Assembly: GCF_000182565.1 (NCBI RefSeq)
Contig: NW_015971553.1
Location: 310,001-374,000 of the forward strand
DNA length: 64,000 nt
Source: Spizellomyces punctatus DAOM BR117
Lineage: Eukaryota; Chytridiomycota; Chytridiomycetes; Spizellomycetales; Spizellomycetaceae
Direction: 5' to 3'
Position 1 is the stretch's first letter; each line of letters begins with the position of its first letter. The notes under the pieces are model-generated. The model ran no database searches. It was not told where the DNA came from and saw nothing but the letters and a program-made list of their open reading frames with translations. The position numbers and the translations under genes were made by a program. This document shows positions 1-12,300 of this stretch, in pieces.

Positions 1-3000
1 CAGATTGAATCGCTTCAGCGCACGCACTGAGCCTGGCGGTTGAGGTGAGCACAACCATGTTCTTGTGGGACATCAACTTGCGGACGCAGATGGTGCGAAG
101 TTGATGTGAGGGTTCAGGAGGTAGGAAGGGTGTGTGATTGTTGTGCATTTCAAGATGATATAGCGATTCACCCAAAAATGACGAAACCCATGCAGAGGTG
201 AAGCATACGATAATTAATCCAGGGATAGCATCAAAGTCTCCTGTCAACTCAAAGCATATCACGATGACTGTAAGGGTCAGACGGCTGGTCGCAGACCACA
301 AACTAGCCATCCCAATCAATCTGTGATGAAACATGGTCAAACGGTGTTGATGTGGTACGATGTCGCAAGCAAATGTCAAAGTACGTACGCAATTAGACCA
401 GGATCTATCGCTGAGGAGCCGCGCATGTAGTTCCAAGCGACTCCAAGGATGCGCCCTGTAACTGCACCCATGATCAAGTTTGGAATGACCAAATCTAATA
501 CCAGCACAGAATACAATGGTTAATGAGTATGGTATGTTGCACATCATTAAGACTAAGGTACACACCTGTTGGTAGGGCGATGTAATACGTGATCAGACTC
601 AATAATAGATATACACCAAGGAAAATTCCAAGAGACCGGATATCAAAGAGTTGATATAGACCTCGGGTAAGGAGAAGCTTCAATTGCTTCTCTGATGAGC
701 AAGTGTCAGTAAGTCTGTAACGTCTTCAAGGTGACAATATGGGAATATCTTACCAGGAGTGGAATACATAAGCGATCTCACTTGATAGTAGCATTGTCCC
801 TCCTGATCTACCTTGGCATGCTGCGCATGCAGGTCCGCCTGGGGGATCAGCATGTCCAAGGTCGCAAGTTTCACATCACCCGTGTTGTTGCCATGGCCAT
901 TTGCTTCAGAGGGCGACGGGCTATGCTCGCCAGAAGGTGCATTGCTCGACGGAGAGGGCTCCCTTGATGCTGGACGGTCCGTGCTTTCGTGACCTCCGGG
1001 ATTCCCATGCTCTTGCCGTCGAGTTAGCCTTCGGACACGGAGACCCATGCGAACCCCTCTTGATTCGCTGAACGGGAGAAAGGCCGATGCGGTTTCGTCA
1101 AAAGTTGGCAGAGCATTTGAAGCGATAGATGAAGTAAGGTGTGCAGGTCCATTGGATATTGTACTCTGATGACCTTCACGGCCTCCTGGTTGTTCTTCAA
1201 TGATAGTTCGGTTTCGGGCTGCTTCAACCTCCACAGGCCGATAGAAACTATGAATGATGCTCTGCACGGACAGTCAAAGTAAGTATGAAAGCTCAAAGGC
1301 GGGTGAAAGTGGGAGAAGATGATCTTGCTGTGAAACTTACATGCTCGTATTCATTCTTCAAATCTGGCGGCAGGCAAACACCGCCAAATCCTCGTAAACA
1401 TTCTCGCAACTTTGAATCGGATATCGCTGTAGAGTTAATTTCCACACCTTCTAGGCATTCGGTGGGTGTAGTATCTCGAACATGATCCGTTACTGTGCTC
1501 AAGGGGAGACACGGATCAACGCCAGGCGCCGTCGGCAAAAGCACAACGATCAGCGTAGTAATGATGCAGACAACAGCGACTTCAACCAAACGTATGAATG
1601 TAAAAAGACCTCGGCGTGATTTCAGCTTGTCAGAGGCTACGGCGACTAACTTGCGGGGCTTCCCTTTTCCTCCATCTGTTGTTTCCTCCTGTGAATGGCG
1701 CACCCACGACGACGCGGCCGCTGTCTGCTCCAAATTGCGAACGGTGTATGGTAGCCGGAGATTTTGAACCATGCTCAAAAGGTTATTCCATAGGGTTCCA
1801 ACGAAGGCCATCACAACACCAAGAGACACAAAAAGACCGAGCAACAACAAAAGCTTCCCAGGAGTCAAAGGATTAATTCGGTTACAGTCCACGTTGACCT
1901 GGCGCATGTTAAGAACTTTCTAAGTCATCGTTAGACAGTGTTTCCATAAATATCTTACTCACAGGAAACAGAGTAAACTCCAAACTACCGGCGTTCTCCC
2001 CAACTTGCACGGTATCCAAAGAATGAAAGTGCTTGGCAACCTCGAATCCAACAACCAAAAAAGCAATAACAGTGCAAAATAATGTTCTAATCATGATACG
2101 CGGCTCGAAGAAGCTCATCGTTTCTTCTAAAGTGAACATTACTCCACCTAGAGGACTTCGAAAGATGGCGGCAATGGCGACGGCCGCACCGATTGTCGCA
2201 AAAAGCCGTAGCGCTGTCTGTTCAAGGAAGGAGAATAAGGCATTACGCCCAGCAGCCGCTGCCGGGCCGGCATCCAAATGCTTCGGATGACTTTCTCCAT
2301 AGAAGACTTTGGCGACAAGATCAGCTAGATGGCGATATGCAAAATGAGAGATGGGACTTACAACGACGGAAGACCGGCACTTTCCGCACAAGCTGCACTA
2401 TGAATATCGCGAGCGATGCCCCAATCATGGCCATTGGCCCATCAATTCCAGAGTAAAGCCCTGCAACAGCAATTCCGAAGATACCGAGAAATCGTGCCGC
2501 CTAGAGCGTAATAAGAGGAGAGTGTGAGCATTACCCATGGTCCTCACCTAATGCGATGTTAAGCTTACCATATTCATCAAAGTACTTTTGGTGATTGAAT
2601 TTGCACCATTAAGGAATGCAATGAGCTGCATAATTGGTCATTGCCAAATTCGGTCAAGGTAAATACAAACTTTGTATCTATACCTCGACCATTCCTGACC
2701 CCGTAACTCCAGGCTGCATATCAGAGAAGCAGAAATTATGAGCCGATGTGGTCGGCGCAAATCCTAGTACAAGAGCTATCATCACGCTTACCGCCCATAT
2801 CAAAACCACCAGTGCCGGTAAGAGCGCCGCTAGTAAGCATGTCCATAATGCATACAGCACAGCTTCCAATCTATGTCCCTCTTCAATGAGCTCGGTATAA
2901 TGCTCGATGCGTGCTTCGGCCAGCTTCTCCGATCCAAAGAAGAGAAGCACATACAGCCATGATATCGCAAGAGTGATTACACATGCAAGGACTATGAAGC

Positions 3001-3422
3001 AATGATCAAGAAAGCCGATCGTTTGGTAACTACGAGCCGATGATACTTACGGTATTGAAGAAGTTCTTGGATGATGCGAGTCTGTGGATAAATCAGTCAA
3101 AGCTACGCAAAGCAAAATCGGCCCTTATCATCATTCACTCACCAAGCGAGTTTGATGCCGATAGTGCTTCCGGAGGCCAGGGCCATCGGGCTCTTCGAAC
3201 GCAATACTCTGGAGCAGCACACAGGTCAGGCTGACCGATAATAAACGACCACGTCTCTGCAGAGTCACCCACCTCGTATGGCTTGAATTTTGCGTGAACC
3301 TCGTGGTCATGCTCTGGATCCACTGTATTATATAGAGTATTTGCACGGACAGGATGTCGCAGCAAGACTTTTCGCGCAATGGTAGCTGCCCTTGAGGCAA
3401 AGGGCTCTTGCTTCTGCGCCAT
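1..3422 (-). CDS. CLC-family chloride channel/antiporter, 3' end cut by window edge
   Basis: Membrane chloride transporter of the CLC family, probably intracellular. The N-terminal exons can be placed precisely: 3422-3273 (50 codons), 3208-3143 (22 codons), then from 3081. Transmembrane helices follow, and the CLC signatures appear in order: GSGMVELIAFLNG (exons near 2690 and 2600), GIDGPMAMIGASL (near 2430), GGVMFTLEE (near 2140) and LPTDLVIPN (near 600 and 490). A first segment matching the start of the CBS region runs off the left edge. The canonical motifs are GSGIP, GKEGP and GxFxP, so all three are altered here: gating Glu is Asp and the Pro of GSGIP is Val. The Glu pair of LEE, one of which is the internal proton glutamate in antiporters, is kept. 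A hydrophilic insertion of about 150 residues (roughly 1260-760) separates two late helices. Exon borders inside the body are inferred from GT/AG sites. Family assignment is sure; transport mode is not. Confidence 0.88.
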
Positions 3423-4000
3423 TGGCTATTTCTCCAGTTTTTGCAAGACAACCTCTTGCGGGGAGGGACGACTTTTACGCTCCTTTACCAATCCCTTGCC
3501 TCCCTTGTAATTTCAAAGCGCCCCCGTCGTCCACCGCAAGAGATCTCTTCTGCACAGTTCTTAAGCCGCAAGCGTATCAAGTGGCAGTGCTGCCTTTCAC
3601 ACCTTTGGATCTACTGGATCCATCGCCTTTCCGAGAATGTGGTTCTATGAAAATTAACGAACATTCCTTTTAGGGGATTATGGAATGCTTAGCGTCTCTG
3701 ATTTGCAAGCAGCAACTCCGCCATTGCAATGCCATGCAGCCGTTTGGCATCTTTGATCTCCTTTTGCGTCGGCCAAGCTTTAAACCTATCCGCACTCCAA
3801 TCCCGACTTCGTTCGCTACGGGCTTGGGACCGTATGACCGAACCATCTTAGGTAACCTGAATGATAAGCGGAGAGCACAGTCCAATGCAAGCCTTGGGTC
3901 CGCCATGGGACACGTCAAACGACAAGATGAATTGGTAGATCTACATGGGTGCCTCCGATTATTCTCTCAACGACGGAAAATCAATCTGATCACTAACCGT

Positions 4001-4027
4001 CCGCCAAGGGTGCTAACCCTTTGGCGG
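4001..4027. repeat. Imperfect inverted repeat (GC-rich hairpin)
   Basis: Arms CCGCCAAGGGT and ACCCTTTGGCGG flank a 4-nt spacer; the right arm has one extra T. This is seen directly. It sits in the non-coding stretch between two divergently oriented genes. It could be a binding site for a dimeric regulator or a chance hairpin. Confidence 0.6.
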
Positions 4028-4828
4028 TCCTTTACACAGTACAATGTACAAGGGTTTCTGGTTTGGGGTTGTAATGTAAGTATGATGTTCCGAGTGCGTG
4101 CCCCTGTGCGTCGGGATATGGCTTGCTCAAGAACACACATTGAATTCTTCCTCACGAACAGACTTTGCAGTATCTGTCACGTATTGGGCATATCAACCGT
4201 GTCGTCGGTTACTCAATGAACTTTGCGTTTGGTTAGGTCAAGCAAGTCCATTCCAACTTTTCGCAAGTATTCCCGTCTGTACCTTCGGGGATGGAGTGGA
4301 AAAAGCAACCAACGCGAAAGTAGAACTTGTCAAATTTTTTACTATATTCGGTGGCAATGGTATGCCATGGTATTTTGATACAAAGGGCGACCTAGGATGC
4401 ATCTCAATGTTTCCTTGAACTAATTACGCACATGGCACTGAAGGACCTTCTCGCCAATGACACTGGAGATGATGACGTCTTCATAGAGCCTTCCCAATGG
4501 GCTTCGCAATTTTTAGATGTATGGCAAGCAAAGATAATAATTTTGCATTAAAAGTCCTAATGTCGTCGGGACAGCGGAAATGCTGATGCATGCGGCAAGG
4601 CAAGATTATCTTTGGGTTGCTACTGTTTCCTGCAAGGGTGCGCGCCAGCGCGCTCAAACCTTACCAACACAGGGGATTGTCGCAGCCATTGTGCATGCGA
4701 GTGCTGTTACCGGGATGAACTTGGAGCAGAGGTGTATACGTACATTCCTACTGCGAGGATCGGTAGTGAATTGGCGAACATTCCGTATAAAAAGCTTAGT
4801 TCACAGACAAGGTTAAGGTTATGACGAA

Positions 4829-4848
4829 TCGAGGGTCATCGAGGGTCA
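4829..4848. repeat. Tandem duplication of a 10-mer
   Basis: TCGAGGGTCA occurs twice in direct succession at 4829-4838 and 4839-4848. Probably replication slippage; no function is evident. Confidence 0.7.
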
Positions 4849-5448
4849 TAGTACCTTGGATACTGGAATTCACCCAAAGTTACTAAGGTCAGCCCGGCTT
4901 CTAGTTGCATGCAATGTCAGTGACTGGAACTGAACACTCGTAGAGCGGAATATGGTCCTCCAGCCTATCTCTATTATGCCCTAAGCAATCGATGAAACGT
5001 CTTCAGAGCACATGTACAGAATGACTGACGCTGTCCTGCCTAAACCTTTGCGATATTCAGAAAGAATGGCCAATCTTTCTATTCTGCATACGCTGCAATA
5101 AGCATTTGACGTTTATAAGGGTGGCTCCTTCAATGCATTGGAGAGCTACTGCGCTTTCACAAGCCTATATTCCAGAGTAAGTGTTGGATAGAGAACTGAG
5201 ATGGCAGCTGCTGCGCAGAAGAACGCGCTTTTGACGCGTCACGACACAGTCGGAGATCCAGAATTCTTTGGCTTCGAAATTGGAGGCCGAATATGCTTTT
5301 CACCGTCCGGATAGATGATTGATTTAACTATCCATTCAAAGACATGCCTTACTTGCCGCCTGCCTGGGCAATTTCCCGCCTTTGCTTGTCCTAAACCCAT
5401 CCAGCTCTTGTTTTTGTACATAGCTCGGGGTCGTGGCCCACTTGTGCG

Positions 5449-7238
5449 ATGCCGCTACCTTCCGAGGACGTACTTTGCCTCAAGCCGCGTCAGCTCGTAC
5501 CAGTTGTGCCTGCACCAATTACGTCTCCGAAACCGGTCGACTGCACCTTGTCGTGTTTGCAGACGGCAATTAGCGATGTGCGAGATCAAAGCAGTAGACG
5601 ACGAGAACAAGGGCGAGAAGTGGATGAAAGCAATGCCGCAGTGTGCGGAGATGCAATGGGGCAAGTATTCTTTGAGAGGTGCTTGATTTGGAGTGGTGCT
5701 AGATGCCTGAACGTCTTGGCCGGCGTCAGTGGGAGTTCGAGGGTGAGTGTGAGTACTGTATAACGTTGCTCCCACACCCGTTTGCTATCATGCATCATGT
5801 ATTCATAAGGTGTAATAATTTTAGAACCAGTTTGCTGTCCAGTGCGCTGGTGTCATATCAAGCGTTCCAGTAGTATCAAGTCTTCCGCAAGCTCCCAGCA
5901 ATAGTGCACCCTCTCCTCCAGTGCTGTCAACACCGTCAAACCCCGTCCGTGACCCAACCATGACGCCCACAGTTTTGCCGTCTCCTTCGACCACACCATC
6001 ATCCCTTTCAATCAGTCCTATCCTTCCGTCATTGAGTACTCTACCCTCTCTGACAGTCATTTCCAGTGCCACTAGCGCATCCGTCTCGACAACCGCTGTA
6101 ATTGCCACATCCACGGCAACACCTGCAAGTACCGTCGTAGCCGGAGACTCTAGTCAATCATCCGGGCCAAACGTAATTGCCGTAACAATTGCGGGAGTAA
6201 CAACAGGTCTTCTCCTGGTTGGTCTGGTAATACTTGGTGTATTCATGCATCGACGAAGTCACCGTCGTCGTATTCTACTCCTGGGTGAAGGTGCTCACAG
6301 CCTTATCGCCAAACATCCTCCAGTCCCCGAAAAAGATCATCACATCCCTATGGAGGAGCGCAATCTAGAGCTGGCCGTTATAAGTAACTATAACCCAGAG
6401 GGACCGCGTAACTCAGCCCAAGACATCAAAACACCTAGGCCTGAAAAAGCACTTTCGGCATCGAGTTCACGGTTTTCATGGTGGAATGGACGCTTCTCTG
6501 ACACCAACTCATGGCGGAAAAGCAATTTCATTGCTTCGTACGCTCGCTCAAATTCCTCAAATGGACAAGATGAACAAACTAAAACGGAGGAACAACGTCG
6601 ACGAAAAGTTAGTACCTCAGAGGAATCTGGAACTCCTATAACAAAGACTTGGGAATCTCGCCATTGGGCGGAGATATCGGTGGATATTAGTGATACAGTT
6701 GCAGTGTGGGGCATTTTGCAAGATGACTGGGCGTTTGGAATGATTGGTTCTCCTAGCGATACTGGTGAGTAAACACGTTTCTTGGTTTGACACTCCCAGG
6801 TCAGCTCTTAAAGATGAAAACTTTTCTGCAGCAGCACCTTTAGCTTGCGGATTCCTCCCTCTCACCTCACTGGGATCAACTCCCGCCAACGCCCCCGTTT
6901 TAGGATTTACCCGTCAAGCAGCTCTGAGCGCCCCTACGAGACTTACATCTCTTGGCGGCGGCCCGGACACATATCTGATACCAAAAAGAGACTTTTGCCT
7001 CCGCGCCCTCGCATCAGGCTTACTGACTGGCGCAGAACGCCAAATCTGGGCGACCGAATTAGATGCCATTGTCATAAAGATTGATGGTCTGGTTGGGGCA
7101 GGTGCGGGTCCGTTCAGGGGAAAACATGTAGAAGGAAAAGGAAAGCAAGAAGGGAAATTACGTCGGCTTGTGAAAGGGATACGGTCCAGTGGTGACAGCT
7201 CCGACTCTACCGTTAGCATTCCAAAGGATCAGTGGTAG
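5449..7238 (+). CDS. Ser/Thr-rich single-pass membrane protein, function unknown
   Basis: Three exons fit: 5449-5742, 5825-6764 and 6832-7238, with consistent phases (0 then 1). The first exon encodes a Cys-containing region (CTLSC and later single cysteines) that looks extracellular. The second has a long Ser/Thr/Pro-rich stalk (about 5830-6160), one hydrophobic helix (VIAVTIAGVTTGLLLVGLVI, about 6172-6231) and an Arg-rich stop-transfer (HRRSHRRR). The remaining 330 or so residues form a polar cytoplasmic tail. The architecture, type I with mucin-like stalk, recalls fungal wall sensors or adhesins, but no named domain is visible. No signal peptide is seen after the ATG at 5449, and the frame stays open upstream to 5395, so a missing 5' exon is likely. 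The second intron ends in a tandem CAGCAG acceptor. Confidence 0.6.
6765..6834 (+). other. Intron with tandem NAGNAG acceptor
   Basis: Donor GTGAGT begins at 6765. The acceptor reads TTTCTGCAGCAG, so exon 3 may start at 6832 or 6835. Both choices keep frame and differ by one alanine. Confidence 0.6.
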
Positions 7239-7583
7239 TTGGTTGATTGATACTTCAGAGGTGGCGATGCTCTATTCATATGTGTTTAGGATATGCGAAT
7301 GTATTTATTCTACCTAATTGTCAATAGTCAAAGTGTAATATTATGGATGGCCAATATTTTCGGTCCGGTTCAAAATACATAATGTACAGTCTCCTGTTCT
7401 GCGGAAGCCTTTACCTTGCTGCAGTTCCTTTAATTGTCGCCAGATAGCATTATGCTTGTGCGATACAATTGAATGCTCGAGAAAAGACGTGATCTTACGA
7501 TTTGCAACGTGCACATTCCTTATTCTTACGCCACAGCTGGGCATCCGATCGATGCAAATCGTCATCTTCTAAACTAATTTTCA
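7239..7583. other. Convergent 3' intergenic region
   Basis: About 345 bp between the stops of a + strand and a - strand gene. It is AT-rich and should hold both polyadenylation regions. No other feature is seen. Confidence 0.5.
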
Positions 7584-9118
<1,535 letters not shown>

Positions 9119-9342
9119 TTTCAAAATCCGCACACTCAACAAAGGTGTTGGAATATGAACGGCAGCCGCGCTTGGCGGGATGACTCAATCACGGGAGCGC
9201 GGCAATCCACGATATTTGACTAGGGTTGCGCATTTACAATATTCTACAAGCAATTATAATATACACTGCAAACAAGTTAATACTACATAGTTTCTACATC
9301 CAATTCAACTGATCTCTTTGAGTGCTATTAATCAAGGGGCTC

Positions 9343-12300
9343 TCAACCCTGTGGCCTCGCAAACTGTCGCAACCAGAAATCTGGCGACGTCCACTGAGAA
9401 AAGTCAGCAGGGTAGCTTGGAGGACGTGGCTGCCCATAAGGGGATGGTGGGGGAAAGTGAGCACCCGCAGGTGTCGCAGGGTATCTATATGTTGGTTGAG
9501 AAAATGATGCGGGGGCGTGCATTGGATGCGGACTTTGCATCGGAGCGCTTGTACTCGAGGTACCGACGGTCCCAACGCCGGGACTATGTAGGGGAGCCGC
9601 GGTCATCGCTGGGGCAGGTGGGACACTGGCCGTCGTACTAGGCCTTGCCGAAAACATACTCACAAATACTGGTGGCCTTTCCTGGATTCCGGCGAACGTA
9701 GTCAATTGGGCAAGATGCTCCTGGTGTTTCTTGTACTCTGTCCATCGCGCCAGAGCGGAAAGATTTGAGTCGACAATTTGAGGCTGAGATGTCAAGCTTT
9801 CTACTGTTGTCGAACTGGTTGATCCTGCTATAGTCGTCTCCATTAGTTTTTCGGACTTCCTGGGTAGTACCAACTTTTGTAGGGATAGTGTATACCTGTG
9901 CGCGGGATCGGAATAGTCTCTTCCGACACATGGGCACTTCTGCCAGGAACGAATGGTGTGGCTGTCCCCTGAGAAGGTTGGTCGGTGGATATCGCTTGCC
10001 CGCCAGGAGCAGGTAGCGGCGTTGGTCCTGCAATGGTTGATGTAGATTGTGTTTGCGGTGGTGACGATGGTGGTGGTGGTGGTGGCGGAGGGCCACCTCG
10101 TCTGCCCTCCTTTCGTCGTATTCGCTCCTCCTCCAAAGCACGTTCGCCTTCTGCCCGTTCAGCTTCATCCATTTCATCCTCTATCTCCTGCAAAAGGTCT
10201 TCATGTTCCCTAACTCGAATTAATCCTTCCCGGCACACAGTAAGAATATCATTCAGGACTGGGTCATTTTTATTCCGTAGAGACTCTTCTTCTTCCGGGG
10301 CGACTTCCCATCCTCGGTCTTTAGGCGGAGGCTCAAAATATTTCTTCATCTCGGCTTTCGTGTAGTTTTTGCTCGTGTTCTTCTTATCGACCACTTGCCT
10401 GAAAGTAATAGGAGTTAAAGCTTACACTCCAGCAATATTACCATTGGCAGGAAACTCACTTGGACAAGCCCAGCTTATGAATGTTGTTTTTGTAGAGTGT
10501 TGTTTCGAAAGTGTCACAAGTCTGTAATCGATAAACAAACACGGGCTCTCTTTGCCCATACCGATAAGCCTATGATTTCGAAGTTCCTTATTCAGTTTGA
10601 AACGCAAAAAGGAAGACTGCAGCTTTTTGCATACTCGGGCGACTGCCTGTTCGGCATCAGACGGGTTCCAGCCTATATCAAACAATACAACGCGGGTAGC
10701 TCCTTGCAAGTTGACGCCTACTGAACCGGCTTGGGTGGAAATCACAAAAACAGTTGCTATGGATGATTTGTTGAACTCGTCGATAAGCTTTTGACGATCC
10801 TATAAAGCAGGTTAGTACATGAAGAAGGAATAGACATGGCTATTTCATTCAATCTACCGTGGCTTGGACATCGCCTTTGATGAGAAAGGTTTTAATTCCT
10901 TCCTTATCGATGGCATCTTTGATATAATCTAGGTTCCCGTGTGTCTTCAGTGATACATAACTTGTGCGCGGTGATTATATCTTCATGATCAACTACTTAC
11001 GCAATGTTGGCACACTTCTTGAAAAGATCAACACCTTCTGTTTGTTTCTTCGCGCACTGTGAACTATCTGCATAGTGATTTGCATCTTGATTGAATGTTC
11101 CAGGGAAAGGATATCTGGATGAAAATGATAGATCAGGAACGAGTGCAGAACAGTGCGCAATATCGAATGACCAACCTTGATACTTTGAAAAAATATGGTC
11201 GAAAGTCGGATGCAATGTTCGGAGTAACCCCCTATGACGAGATGCATCATAAGACTGTATTTCTGCGTATCGCATATTAGGAGCCGAGCGACCTACACAT
11301 CAACATTATCTTCCTGGATAACATCTTCCGCGTCGCCATCCAATTCAGGATCGACGTCAGCTATTGAGGTGGCCGCGGTAATGGATGTGGGGGCAAAATC
11401 TGTGTCAGGTTGGGCCTCACTCGCGAATGACTCGCGCCGGGACGAGGACGCCGCTTTGCCGCGAGAAATGGACTTTCCGAGTTTTTCAAGTTTTGCGAAT
11501 TTCTCATCAACAACCCTCTGCCAAAGTCCTCATTTTAGCTGGTGCCTACTTATTTACACCGCTACATGAGGGGTGAAAACTCACCTTGAATACGCCTGGA
11601 TGTCCACATAGCAACAGTAAGGGATGCATTCTCGCGATGATGTTAGAGAAGCTGCAGCCAGGTTCGACCGTTTGAAGATAGGCCTGCACATGTTTAGAGC
11701 ATTAATTGAAGTGTAGACATGTGTACGCGGCCAACTTTTCATACGCACCCGATAAGCCTCGTGCTGCAACGTCGTCAGCTTGCAGACGATCACAAATTCT
11801 GTTTTTTCGGGCAGCTCCCGTCTCAGAGGTGCATTATCCTTTCGTAGAACAATGTCGTGTATTAATCGCGTCAACATGTACATCCTTCTCCGGGACAGTA
11901 TTCGATCAGAGTCCGTGGAATCAGCATGAAGACCATTCGCAATAGGATTTTCGTAGTTATTTCGGAATTCGGCGTGAGTCCCCAAGAACATTGACACCGC
12001 GAAATCGATCATGCACCTGGAGTATTCTGACATGAGAAACTTGCTTGCCATCTCGGTTGAACAATCTTACAGAGACTAACCAATACTCAGAGAGATTATT
12101 CTGCAAAGGAAATCCAGTGAGACATATTCGGGAAGGAGTTTGAAAATTATTCATTAATTGACACCGCAATGACTTCGTGTTCTTGATCTGGATAGGAGCT
12201 TAATGACAGGAAATCAACCAACAACAACGACACTAAGTTTTACGTACCAAATGCCCTTCATCGCAGACCAAAAGACTAGTACCCTCAAAGATCCATCCTT

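Larger units (their letters stand above)
3423..5448. other. 2 kb stretch without a supportable gene
   Basis: Several modest open frames exist on both strands (for example about 180 codons on + at 3680-4219), but none shows a recognisable domain, a convincing start or consistent splice signals. I see an imperfect 27-bp palindrome at 4001-4027 and a perfect 10-bp tandem duplication at 4829-4848. The stretch lies between the 5' end of the CLC gene (-) and the 5' end of the Ser/Thr-rich membrane protein gene (+), so it should hold both promoters. Confidence 0.5.

Noticed and set aside
3680-4219. Plus-strand open frame of about 180 codons
   Set aside because: No domain, unusual composition with many scattered Arg and Cys, and no splice or start context; it looks like chance in a non-coding region.
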